34,376 nucleotides of DNA from Terriglobia bacterium (lineage in GTDB: Bacteria > Acidobacteriota > Terriglobia > Terriglobales > Acidobacteriaceae): contig JAIQFA010000058.1 in NCBI GenBank assembly GCA_020073525.1, positions 1 through 34,376 of the forward strand, written 5' to 3'. The position numbers were made by a program, and so were the translations under genes. The notes under the pieces are model-generated. The model was not told the origin of the DNA. It did no database searches and was given only the letters and a program-made list of their open reading frames with translations. The first letter of the stretch is position 1, and every line of letters starts with the position of its first letter. Below, piece by piece: positions 15,949 to 23,457 of the stretch.

Positions 15949-17585
15949 ATGAGACGAACTCTGCCTGCTCGCATCGTCCTGGTTTCCGCTGCCATTCTCC
16001 CTCTTTCCTTTCTTTCCGTGCTGGTTCTCCGCCACGACGTGCTGGCCGGATCAGCCCCAACATTCAAAGGCGTCCTCACCTATCACAACGACAGCATGCG
16101 AACGGGGCGGAACCCGAGCGAGACCGCGCTTACGCTCAAGAACGTGAACTCCGTTACGTTTGGGAAGTTGTTTGTGATCCCGACCGACGGTTTGGTAGAT
16201 GCGCAGCCGTTGTATGCCCCCAACATCAGCATCCCTGGAAATGGCACGCACAACGTGCTGTTTGTGGCGAGCGAGCATGGCACGGTGTACGGCTTTGACG
16301 CGGACAACGGCTCGACCCTGTGGCACGTGACGACCCTTGCGACGGGCGAGACTCCCTCCGACAACCGCAATTGCGGGCAGGTCACGCCGGAGATCGGAGT
16401 CACTTCAACTCCCGTAGTCGACCTCGCAGCCGGTCCGCATGGCACGATTTATGTGGTCGCCATGAGCAAGGACTCAAGCTCGAACTACCATCAACGCCTG
16501 CATGCACTGGACATCACCACGGGCGCAGAGCAGTTCGGTGGCCCGGTGGACATTGCGGCCAAGTATCCCGGTACGGGCGATAACAGCCAGGGCGGATTCG
16601 TGATTTTCGACCCGAAGCAATATAAAGAGCGGGCCGGCTTGCTCCTGCTGAATCACATTGTGTACACAACATGGGCCTCCCATTGCGATATACGGCCTTA
16701 TACGGGATGGATCATCAGTTACAACGGAACGACTTTGGCGCAGCAGTCGGTGTTGAACGTGATTCCGAACGGGAATGAAGGCGCGATTTGGGCGGCAGGG
16801 GCGGGACCGGCAGCGGATTCGAACGGAAATATTTATTTTCTCGATGGCAACGGAACCTTCGAGACGACGCTCGATGGCAATGGATTCCCGGTCAATGGGG
16901 ATTACGGGAACGCCATCATGAAGCTCTCCACCAAGAAGGGTCAGCTGGCAGTCTCCGACTACTTCAACATGTACAACACGATTAGCGAATCGGACGCGGA
17001 CGAAGATCTGGGGTCGGGCGGCGCCATGGTCGTGCCGAATTTCAAAGACTCCAGCGGGACGGTGCACAGCCTGGTTGTGGGAGCTGGGAAAGACCAGAAC
17101 TCTATCTCGCTAATCGGGCGAACATGGGAAAGTTCAATCCCAACAACAATAGTCAACTTTATCAGGAGGTAACCGGCGGGTTGGGGGGGGCGGTGTTTTC
17201 GGCGCCAGCATTTGCCAGCAGGAGTATCTACTACGGCGCGGTGGGCGACGCGATCAAGGCCTTCTCGTTCAACTCCAGTGGCCTGCTGAATCCAACGCCT
17301 GCGTCGGCGACCAGTACACACTTCCGGTTCCCGGGGGCTACGCCCAGCATTTCGGGGAGTACGGCAAAGACTCTGATTTTGTGGGCCACGGAAAATACGT
17401 CGCCCGCCGTACTGCACGCCTACAACGCGAACAACCTCAGTGTGGAGTTGTATAACTCGAACCAGGCTGCGGGTGGGCGCGACAACTTTGGAAACGGGAA
17501 CAAGTTCATCACGCCAACCATAGCCAACGGCAAGGTATACGTGGGGACCACCAACGGAGTTGGGGTATTCGGGCTGCTGCCGTAA
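15949..17585 (+). pseudogene. Secreted PQQ-like beta-propeller protein interrupted by a frameshift
   Basis: The first part (15949-17172, 407 residues) starts with a signal-like segment (IVLVSAAILPLSFLSVLVL) and carries repeated blade motifs such as LFVASEHGTVYGFDADNGSTLW and IYFLDGN. The reading then shifts to the third frame near 17113-17119 and continues to 17585 with further blades (SAPAFASRSIYYGAVGD, TPTIANGKVYVGTTNGVGVF). Before the shift the frame ends KDQNSISLIG. After it resumes at ANMGKF. Restoring one ATCG would give LIDRANMGKF, an element I recall from this family. Intact length would be about 546 residues. It could be a real mutation, a phase-variable site or a sequencing/assembly error. 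Propellers of this kind are common secreted proteins in Acidobacteriota; catalytic activity is not implied. Confidence 0.8.
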
Positions 17586-17601
17586 CAGGGTTCAATGCCC
17601 A

Positions 17602-17615
17602 GCCCCTAAAGGGGC
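17602..17615. repeat. Short perfect hairpin with C-TAAA-G core
   Basis: GCCCC-TAAA-GGGGC lies just after the propeller gene, 23 bp before a second hairpin with the same loop. It is one of the variable-stem C-TRAA-G family. Confidence 0.7.
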
Positions 17616-17637
17616 ATCTGATTTCGAGGAAATTACG

Positions 17638-17655
17638 GCATCGCTAAAGCGATGC
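17638..17655. repeat. Short perfect hairpin with C-TAAA-G core, second copy
   Basis: GCATCGC-TAAA-GCGATGC has a 7-bp perfect stem and the same TAAA loop as 17602-17615 but an unrelated stem. It sits between the convergent propeller and pirin genes and could form the 3' end of either transcript. Confidence 0.75.
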
Positions 17656-17673
17656 GCTGATACGAACCTCGAA

Positions 17674-18579
17674 TCAGCCATTCTTCAGAAATTTTCCCTG
17701 CTCCAGTTCGTCGAACGCCTGGCGGAGCTGCTCCTGCGTGTTCATGACGATGGGTCCGTACCATGCCACCGGCTCCTCCAGTGGCTTTCCCGAGACCAGC
17801 AGGAACCGAATCCCTTCGTCTCCGGCTTGCACGGTAACCTCGTCACCGCGATCGAAGAGTACGAGCGAGCGATTGTCCGCCTCGGAGGGAGGATGGGTGT
17901 CCAGCCACTCAACTGCCTCGGTCGGTACGGCCAGCGGGCCCGACGCGTTACAGAACTTCCCCGCCCCTGCAAATACGTACGCGAACGCGTGGCGGGTTGT
18001 TTCTACCGGAAGAGACTTCTTCCGGCCGGGAGATACCGAAACATCGAGATAAATCGGATCGGCAGCGATTCCATCCACCGGACCTTTCTTACCCCAAAAA
18101 CTCCCGCACACGATGCGCACGTGCGTGCCATCGTCGTCCTTCACCTCCGGGATGTCGAGTGACTTCACCTCCTGATAACGTGGCGACGTCATTTTGAGCG
18201 ATGCCGGAAGATTGGCCCACAACTGGAAGCCATGCATCCGGCCCGCTTGGTCGCCCTTGGGCATTTCCTGATGGATGATCCCGCTCCCTGCCGTCATCCA
18301 CTGAACGTCTCCCGCAGCGATGGCGCCGTGGTTCCCCATGCTGTCGCCGTGCTCCACGGTTCCCGCAAGGACGTAGGTGATGGTCTCGATCCCGCGATGC
18401 GGATGCCACGGAAAGCCGGCCAGATAGTCCTCGGGAACGTCATTGCGGAAGTCGTCAAGCAAGAGAAACGGGTCGAAGTCGGAAGTGTTGCCGAAGCCGA
18501 ATGCACGCCGGAGATGTACGCCCGCGCCTTCGCGAGTTGGTTTGGATTTGATGAGCCGCTTCACTGGTCGAATCGACAT
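17674..18579 (-). CDS. Pirin-family bicupin protein
   Basis: Pirins are iron-binding bicupins; some bacterial ones act as quercetin 2,3-dioxygenases and others are regulatory. The 301-residue protein has the iron ligands His59 and His61 (HPHRGIET), His103 and Glu105 (GIIHQE) in the N-terminal cupin, and a typical second cupin at about 170-285 ending in WYGPIVMNTQEQ. ATG 18579 (MSIRPVKRL) is chosen because the longer open frame runs into the SDR gene. It follows that SDR on the same strand with an 85-bp gap, so the two may be co-transcribed. Confidence 0.9.
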   Translation of the reverse strand: MSIRPVKRLIKSKPTREGAGVHLRRAFGFGNTSDFDPFLLLDDFRNDVPEDYLAGFPWHPHRGIETITYVLAGTVEHGDSMGNHGAIAAGDVQWMTAGSGIIHQEMPKGDQAGRMHGFQLWANLPASLKMTSPRYQEVKSLDIPEVKDDDGTHVRIVCGSFWGKKGPVDGIAADPIYLDVSVSPGRKKSLPVETTRHAFAYVFAGAGKFCNASGPLAVPTEAVEWLDTHPPSEADNRSLVLFDRGDEVTVQAGDEGIRFLLVSGKPLEEPVAWYGPIVMNTQEQLRQAFDELEQGKFLKNG

Positions 18580-18664
18580 AATGTCTGCCCCTGCAGAAAA
18601 GTCTCCGCCGCCAAGCCACTGTCGTGGCGGCGACGCACGGCGCTCATGTGTTACATGAATCTTC

Positions 18665-19375
18665 CTAGCTATCCCCATATACCGGCACGGCGGCGCCATG
18701 AATCACCATGGCGTCGTCACTGCATAAAAACAGGATGACCCGGGCAATTTCCTCGGGCTTCGGCCACTTGGCAAAATCGGCGTTCGGCATGGCTTTGCGG
18801 TTGGCCTCGGTGTCGATGACGCTGGGCAGAATCGAATTCACCCGCACGCCGGTTCCCTTCACTTCCGCGGCCAGCGAATCCATCAGTGCCACTGCACCCG
18901 CCTTGGATGCGGCATAGGACGATGCCCCGGCGCCGTGATCCAGAGCGGCCTTTGCCGCAACATTCACGATTGCGCCATGTTTTTGTTTGAGCATAAGCGG
19001 CGTTGCAATGCGAGCCAGTACATATCCCGAGCGCAGATTCAGCGCCAGCATCTGGTCGAAAACTTTTGTCTGCTGCTCCCACAGGTTCACGCCGCCGGCA
19101 AAGGCGCCGACCGCGTTTACGAGGGCGTCCAAGCGACCATACTTTGCGATAACTTGGTCGAAGAGTTGGCGCACGGCATTTTCGTCTGTCACATCGGTGG
19201 AATAGCCTTCGAGCGGCGCGCCCTTTGCGGCCAGGCTTTTGAGGGAATCGAATTCCTTCTGACTCCGATAGGTGACGATCACCTGCGCGCCTTCCGCAAG
19301 AAACGCGAGGCTCACCGCGCGTCCCAGCCCTCCGGTCCCGCCCGCGACCAGCACTGACATCCCTGAGAATTTCAT
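18665..19375 (-). CDS. Short-chain dehydrogenase/reductase with altered catalytic serine
   Basis: The 236-residue Rossmann protein has the nucleotide motif GGTGGLG (12-18), NAVG (87-90) in place of NNAG, and the catalytic pair Tyr154/Lys158 in YAASK. The usual catalytic Ser, 13 residues before the Tyr, aligns to Ala141 in IVNVAAKAAL. Either a different residue stabilises the substrate or the activity is unusual. GGAG stands upstream of ATG 19375. The ending VIHGAAVPVYGDS is typical of SDRs. The substrate is unknown. Confidence 0.88.
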   Translation of the reverse strand: MKFSGMSVLVAGGTGGLGRAVSLAFLAEGAQVIVTYRSQKEFDSLKSLAAKGAPLEGYSTDVTDENAVRQLFDQVIAKYGRLDALVNAVGAFAGGVNLWEQQTKVFDQMLALNLRSGYVLARIATPLMLKQKHGAIVNVAAKAALDHGAGASSYAASKAGAVALMDSLAAEVKGTGVRVNSILPSVIDTEANRKAMPNADFAKWPKPEEIARVILFLCSDDAMVIHGAAVPVYGDS

Positions 19376-19411
19376 TTTCGGCGGCTCCTATTGGAATCTA
19401 ATTCCTCTGTG

Positions 19412-19469
19412 TGACCCTGTGTACCCTGTGGTTGAAAGAATCCTTAACCACAGGGTACACAGAGTCACG
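19412..19469. repeat. Long near-perfect inverted repeat between the kinase and SDR genes
   Basis: Arms of 23 bp (19412-19434 and 19447-19469) match in 22 positions around a 12-nt loop. On the minus strand it begins about 19 nt after the kinase stop and precedes the SDR start by about 37 nt. It could be a terminator/processing hairpin of the kinase operon, although no T-run follows. Confidence 0.75.
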
Positions 19470-19487
19470 CGGGGGAATGCCAAATTC

Positions 19488-20873
19488 TCAGGTTGCGGCT
19501 TCGGCCAGCGGCAGCCACACCTGAAATCTTGTATCCCCTGGTTTCGAAGTGACCTGAATATTGCCTCGGTGTTTCCTCACAATGCGCTGCACCGTATCGA
19601 GCCCCAGCCCGGTTCCCTCGCCTACTCCCTTGGTTGTAAAGAATGGCTCGAAGATGTGCGCCTTAATCTCGGGCGAAATCCCCGGACCGTTATCGGCGAT
19701 CTCAACCACGACGCGAGCATCGTCGCGATAGGTTCGAACTCTCAGCTCGCCTTTTCCGCTCATTGCGTCAATGGCATTATCGATGATGTTGGTCCAGACC
19801 TGGTTAAGTTCGCTTCCAAACGAATTCACGAGCAACGGAATGCGCTGGTAGTCGCGCTGTACCGACACTCCGCGCTTGAGCTTGTGGTTCATGATGGTCA
19901 GCGTCGTTTCCAGGCTTTTTACGATGTCGACGTTCTGCACGGGCGACTGGTCCATGTAGGTGTATTCCTTGATGGCTCGGACCAAGTCGGAGATACGGGA
20001 CGTGCTGCTCTCAATTTCGTTCAGCAGGCCGGCGATTTCGACCGAGGCGGCGATCCTGACCAGAGCAGCTCGGGCTGTCCCGGCATCAAGGGCGGCAAAC
20101 AATGATTCCAACACCTCCGGCTTCACGTTCTTCTTGGCAAGATCCGCCGCCAGTTGCCACAGGTCGCTCTGCCCGTGGCTGCGCAGCAACGAATCCACCT
20201 GCTCTTCCAGATCGCTGGCGGTCAACGCATCTGGAGGAGGTTCGTTGTGGTCGGTGAAGGCCGTTTCGAGTTTCAAGATCTCCGCCTTCTGCGCCGGGGT
20301 AAGGTTCCGCCTCCCCAACTCCAGACTCGCTTCCTTAATTGTCTTTAGCGCGTCGCGCAATTGGCTGGTGGCACGCGTGGCGGCGGACGCAGGATTATTG
20401 AGTTCGTGAGCGAGACCGGCCGAAAGCTTACCCAAAGAAACCAGCCGGTCGCGTTGCTGCTCGATGCGAGTGGTTTCGCGAATCCGGTCGGACATCAGGC
20501 CCACGAGACGCTGGGTGAGTTCCGGCATCTTCTGCACCAGATCCGGAAATCGTGCAACGGGAAATTGGAGAAGGCGGCTTTCCGTAATCGCCCGCGCGCT
20601 CACTGTGAAAGTCTTCATCCTGGAAAATGGGAGTTTTCCACCGACGTCTCCGGCCTTGATCGGGATGACGATGGTCTCGCCGCCAAACTCGCCGCGCGCC
20701 TCCAGCGTCCCTTCGAGCGCCACCGTCATCCAGTCGGCTGGATCGCCTTGACGTGCATAAACGTCACCCGCTTTGACGTGCAGCTCTTTCGACTGGCTGA
20801 TGAACCACGAGATTTGATCGTCCGGCAAGTCAGCGAACGCCGGCACCCGAAGAAGCTCTGAATTGTCGACCAT
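19488..20873 (-). CDS. Soluble histidine kinase with N-terminal CRP-like (cNMP-binding-fold) domain
   Basis: It would autophosphorylate on His and signal to a receiver, most likely the one fused to the adjacent oxidoreductase. Residues 1-125 form a CRP-like effector domain (GDVYARQGDPADWMTVALEG). The phosphate-binding cassette is degenerate (VGGKLPFSRM), so cNMP binding is doubtful. The H-box LAHELNNP places the phosphoacceptor at His156. About 110 extra residues separate it from the second dimerisation helix (SSTSRISDLVRAIKEYTYMD). The ATPase domain has the N-box NIIDNAIDAM, DNGPG, FEPFFTTK and GTGLGL. No membrane segment is visible. Its ATG directly abuts the stop codon of the upstream fused oxidoreductase, so they form one operon. 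Confidence 0.92.
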   Translation of the reverse strand: MVDNSELLRVPAFADLPDDQISWFISQSKELHVKAGDVYARQGDPADWMTVALEGTLEARGEFGGETIVIPIKAGDVGGKLPFSRMKTFTVSARAITESRLLQFPVARFPDLVQKMPELTQRLVGLMSDRIRETTRIEQQRDRLVSLGKLSAGLAHELNNPASAATRATSQLRDALKTIKEASLELGRRNLTPAQKAEILKLETAFTDHNEPPPDALTASDLEEQVDSLLRSHGQSDLWQLAADLAKKNVKPEVLESLFAALDAGTARAALVRIAASVEIAGLLNEIESSTSRISDLVRAIKEYTYMDQSPVQNVDIVKSLETTLTIMNHKLKRGVSVQRDYQRIPLLVNSFGSELNQVWTNIIDNAIDAMSGKGELRVRTYRDDARVVVEIADNGPGISPEIKAHIFEPFFTTKGVGEGTGLGLDTVQRIVRKHRGNIQVTSKPGDTRFQVWLPLAEAAT

Positions 20874-22544
20874 TTATACCTTGCTCAAGTATTGATGGAT
20901 GAACTGCACCGCAACGGATCCTTCGCCGACACCGGAAGCGACCCGCTTCACCGAACCGTGTCGCACATCGCCCACGGCAAAAATGCCGGGAATGTTCGTC
21001 TCCAGCAGAAACGGATCCCGGTCGAGCGTCCAACCCTTGGGGCGTTGTCCGTCACGGATCAGGTCTGGGCCCGCCAAGAGGAAGCCCCGCTCGTCGCGCT
21101 CGACCAGATCGCCCAGCCAGTCCGTGCGTGGCAGGGCTCCAATGAAAATGAACATCGCACTCGCCGGCACTCGCTCCACCTTGTCGGTATCCGAACAAAG
21201 CACCGAAATCTCTTCCAGATGTGTTTCGCCGTGGGCTTCGGCGACGCTGGCATGCGCCCACAGTTGAATATTGGGTGTCTCCTTGATCTGATCAATCAAG
21301 TACTGCGACATCGTGGTAGCGAGAGAACTGCCCCGCACTAGCATGACGACGCGTTCTGCGTATTTGGCGAAGTTCATGGCCGCCTGACCTGCGGAATTCG
21401 CACCACCGACGACGTAGACGTTTTCACCCTTGCAGGACAACGCTTCCGTCGCACCTCCACCGTAATAGACGCCAGCACCCTGCAGCCGATCGATCCCGGG
21501 AGCTTCCAGCCGCCGCCACTGCACCCCACTCGCGATCATGAGGGCGTGGCAGGAAATCTCGCTGCCGTCGGCCAACTTGATGATGCGATACGATCCCTCT
21601 GTGCGCACGCCAACCGCTTCCTGCGGAGACAGAATTTCCACTCCAAAACGCTGCGCCTGCACCACCGCGCGGCGAGCCAGATCGTTGCCGCTGAGGCCGG
21701 TGGGAAATCCAAGATAGTTCTCGATGCGCGAACTCATCCCGGCCTGACCTCCCGGCGCTTCGCGCTCGATCATCACCGTGTGCAGCCCTTCCGACGCGCC
21801 ATACACGGCGGCTGCGAGGCCAGCGGGACCGCCGCCCACAATTGCCAAGTCGTAGAAACTGGTTTGCGCCCGCGTTCGCAAACCCACTTTTTGCGCGACA
21901 TCCGCCGGCAGGCTCTCCAAGAGTTTCGTTCCGTCCGGGAAGAGTACGACCGGCAGGCTGGTGGCTTCGTCGCCGAGAGCCTCCACTAGACGCTTGGTTT
22001 CGGGGTCGTTGGCGGAGAGTTCCACATCGAGCCACTGATAAGGGACGTGATTGCGTGCCAGAAAGTTCCGCAACTCGTACGACTTCGGGGACCATCTTGT
22101 GCCCAGAACGCGGATCCCCTGAAACGCCGGCCGGTACGATGCTTGCCAGTCGTCCAGCAGGTCATTCAGTTGCGGATACAGATGATCGGCCGGGGGATCC
22201 CACGGCTTCATGAAAAAGTAGTTGATGTTGGCTTGATTGATGGCGCTGATGGCCGCATTGGTGTCGGCATAGGCCGTGAGCAAAGCCCGCTTTGCGTCCG
22301 GATAGACGTGCATGGCTTCCTGCAGAAATTCGACCCCGTCCATACGGGGCATGCGCTGGTCTGCCAGAAGCAATGCGACGCTGTCATTGCGCAGCTTTAA
22401 CTGCTTCAAAAGATCCAATGCTCCCTCGGGAGAATCGCTACCGATGACGCGATACTCCGCGCCGTACTGCGAGCGCAAATCGCGTTCGATGGCCCGGAGT
22501 ACATCGGAATCGTCATCGACGCTCAGCAAAATCGGTTTCGGCAT
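20874..22544 (-). CDS. Fused response-regulator receiver / glutaredoxin-like / thioredoxin reductase-like protein without redox cysteines
   Basis: Residues 1-125 are a receiver domain with acidic pocket Asp10-Asp12, phosphoacceptor Asp62 (LLADQRMPRMDG) and Lys113 (MKPWD). Residues 143-222 resemble a glutaredoxin/NrdH fold, but the W-C-P-x-C site reads WSPKS (151-155), with Ser replacing both Cys. Residues 230-556 are a thioredoxin reductase-like flavoprotein with FAD motif GGGPAG (237-242), NADPH motif GGANSAGQAA (380-389) and FAD motif AVGDVRHGS. The CxxC normally before the NADPH domain is absent (YYGGGATEA, 360-368). ATG 22544 gives a standard receiver start; the TTG further upstream is unlikely. 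It probably is phosphorylated by the adjacent kinase, with flavin redox state or NADPH as signal or output. Confidence 0.9.
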   Translation of the reverse strand: MPKPILLSVDDDSDVLRAIERDLRSQYGAEYRVIGSDSPEGALDLLKQLKLRNDSVALLLADQRMPRMDGVEFLQEAMHVYPDAKRALLTAYADTNAAISAINQANINYFFMKPWDPPADHLYPQLNDLLDDWQASYRPAFQGIRVLGTRWSPKSYELRNFLARNHVPYQWLDVELSANDPETKRLVEALGDEATSLPVVLFPDGTKLLESLPADVAQKVGLRTRAQTSFYDLAIVGGGPAGLAAAVYGASEGLHTVMIEREAPGGQAGMSSRIENYLGFPTGLSGNDLARRAVVQAQRFGVEILSPQEAVGVRTEGSYRIIKLADGSEISCHALMIASGVQWRRLEAPGIDRLQGAGVYYGGGATEALSCKGENVYVVGGANSAGQAAMNFAKYAERVVMLVRGSSLATTMSQYLIDQIKETPNIQLWAHASVAEAHGETHLEEISVLCSDTDKVERVPASAMFIFIGALPRTDWLGDLVERDERGFLLAGPDLIRDGQRPKGWTLDRDPFLLETNIPGIFAVGDVRHGSVKRVASGVGEGSVAVQFIHQYLSKV

Positions 22545-22662
22545 GATCAGTCCCAACCCTGAACTAAGACCAAGAAGTGGCGGCAGAGGGCAACCCTGTG
22601 TGAAATGCCCAGATTAAGAATTAGATATCAGACCTAGGCCTTCGGTCGCAACTTGAAGACTC

Positions 22663-22760
22663 GTAGCGCCGGCATCCTGCCGGCTGTCCGGCGAGCGTCT
22701 CGCCCTCGGCGCGGCGGGCGGGACGCTCGCCGGACAACCGCCGAGGACGGCGGCGCTACA
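22663..22760. repeat. 98-bp dispersed repeat, copy 1
   Basis: The element starts GTAGCGCCGGC and ends GGCGGCGCTACA, so its ends are inverted. The interior contains nested GC-rich inverted repeats. It is the same length as the copy at 25919-26016, with about 11 differences. It fills the spacer between the fused oxidoreductase and the zinc finger gene. No open frame or transposase is present. Confidence 0.85.
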
Positions 22761-22786
22761 GTCTCGAGCGGTGAGACCCTACGCAC

Positions 22787-23059
22787 TCAGGCAGCCAGTT
22801 CGCCGGCCTCGATCTCGTCTACATAACACCAGACCCATGACTCCCCGGGCTCGATGGAGCGCATCAGCGGGTGCTTCGTTTTGTGAAAGTGCTTGGTGGC
22901 GTGCTTATTTTTCGACGAATCGCAGCAGCCGATATGGCCACAGATGAGGCACATGCGCAAGTGGACCCACGTATCGCCGATCTTAATGCAGTCCTCACAC
23001 TCGTATTTGTCGGTATCCCTTACTTTGATTTGGTCAAGGTGGGTACATTCTTGTGGCAT
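22787..23059 (-). CDS. Small UBP-type zinc finger protein
   Basis: The 90-residue protein consists of a zf-UBP domain. Likely zinc ligands are Cys5, His7, Cys21, Cys24, Cys37, Cys40, Cys45, His53, His57 and His63 (CTHL, CEDC, CLICGHIGCC, KHATKHFHKTKHP). In eukaryotes this fold binds the C-terminal GlyGly of ubiquitin. The Arg-Tyr after the last cysteine in those proteins is CDS here, so ubiquitin-like binding is not supported by residues. The bacterial role is unknown. ATG 23059 has AGGAGA 6 nt upstream; the longer frame lacks a site. It is transcribed towards the fused oxidoreductase and kinase and may belong to their system. Confidence 0.88.
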   Translation of the reverse strand: MPQECTHLDQIKVRDTDKYECEDCIKIGDTWVHLRMCLICGHIGCCDSSKNKHATKHFHKTKHPLMRSIEPGESWVWCYVDEIEAGELAA

Positions 23060-23139
23060 TGATATCTCCTTGGTCCACGAATTAGTTTTTCCGTGCTGTT
23101 CTACGCCCTTCCTGGCGGAGTTTAAACGACACCCCATCA

Positions 23140-23153
23140 GTGACCTTCGTCAC
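23140..23153. promoter_or_regulatory. Candidate Crp/Fnr-family binding site between the zinc finger and small membrane protein genes
   Basis: GTGAC-CTTC-GTCAC is a perfect palindrome of the GTGA-N6-TCAC form. It lies about 87 bp upstream of the zinc finger gene and about 79 bp upstream of the divergent small membrane protein gene. Similar sites occur at 26052-26065 and 28519-28532. Assigned by consensus only. Confidence 0.45.
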
Positions 23154-23225
23154 GTGTTGGCGGAGCAAGATCACAGAAAACAACACATCGCTACTCCAGA
23201 ATGATGATCTGGAGGGTTTCCATTT

Positions 23226-23453
23226 GTGTTGAGGCTCGACTATCTATCTTGTGTGTTGACGATTACTTCTACAATTTTAGTTGGACGCCGTTGCTGGGAA
23301 GGCTGGCTGGTGGCCACCGTAAATAGCGTCATCATATGCATCATCGGTATCAAGACGGCTCAGTTGGGATTCATTCCAGCCAACCTGTTCTGCATCGTGA
23401 TCAGTGCCAACAACCTGCGTACATGGCGTAAGACCACGATCGCTTCTTCGTAA
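23226..23453 (+). CDS. Small three-segment membrane protein, GTG start
   Basis: The 75-residue protein has three hydrophobic stretches (LSCVLTITSTILVG; GWLVATVNSVIICIIGI; IPANLFCIVISANNL) and positively charged ends. The arrangement, with GRRCWEGW between the first two, is suggestive of the small YgjV/PnuC-like membrane proteins, but I do not recognise it firmly. GGAGGG at 23211-23216 lies 9 nt upstream of GTG 23226 and no in-frame ATG is available. It converges on egtD with only 4 bp between the stop codons. It is the only plus-strand gene in the block 17674-25784. Confidence 0.6.
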   Translation: MLRLDYLSCVLTITSTILVGRRCWEGWLVATVNSVIICIIGIKTAQLGFIPANLFCIVISANNLRTWRKTTIASS

Positions 23454-23457
23454 CTGA

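Noticed and set aside
22663..22760. CRISPR-like repeats
   Set aside because: The two 98-bp copies are 3.2 kb apart with genes between them, so there is no repeat-spacer array.
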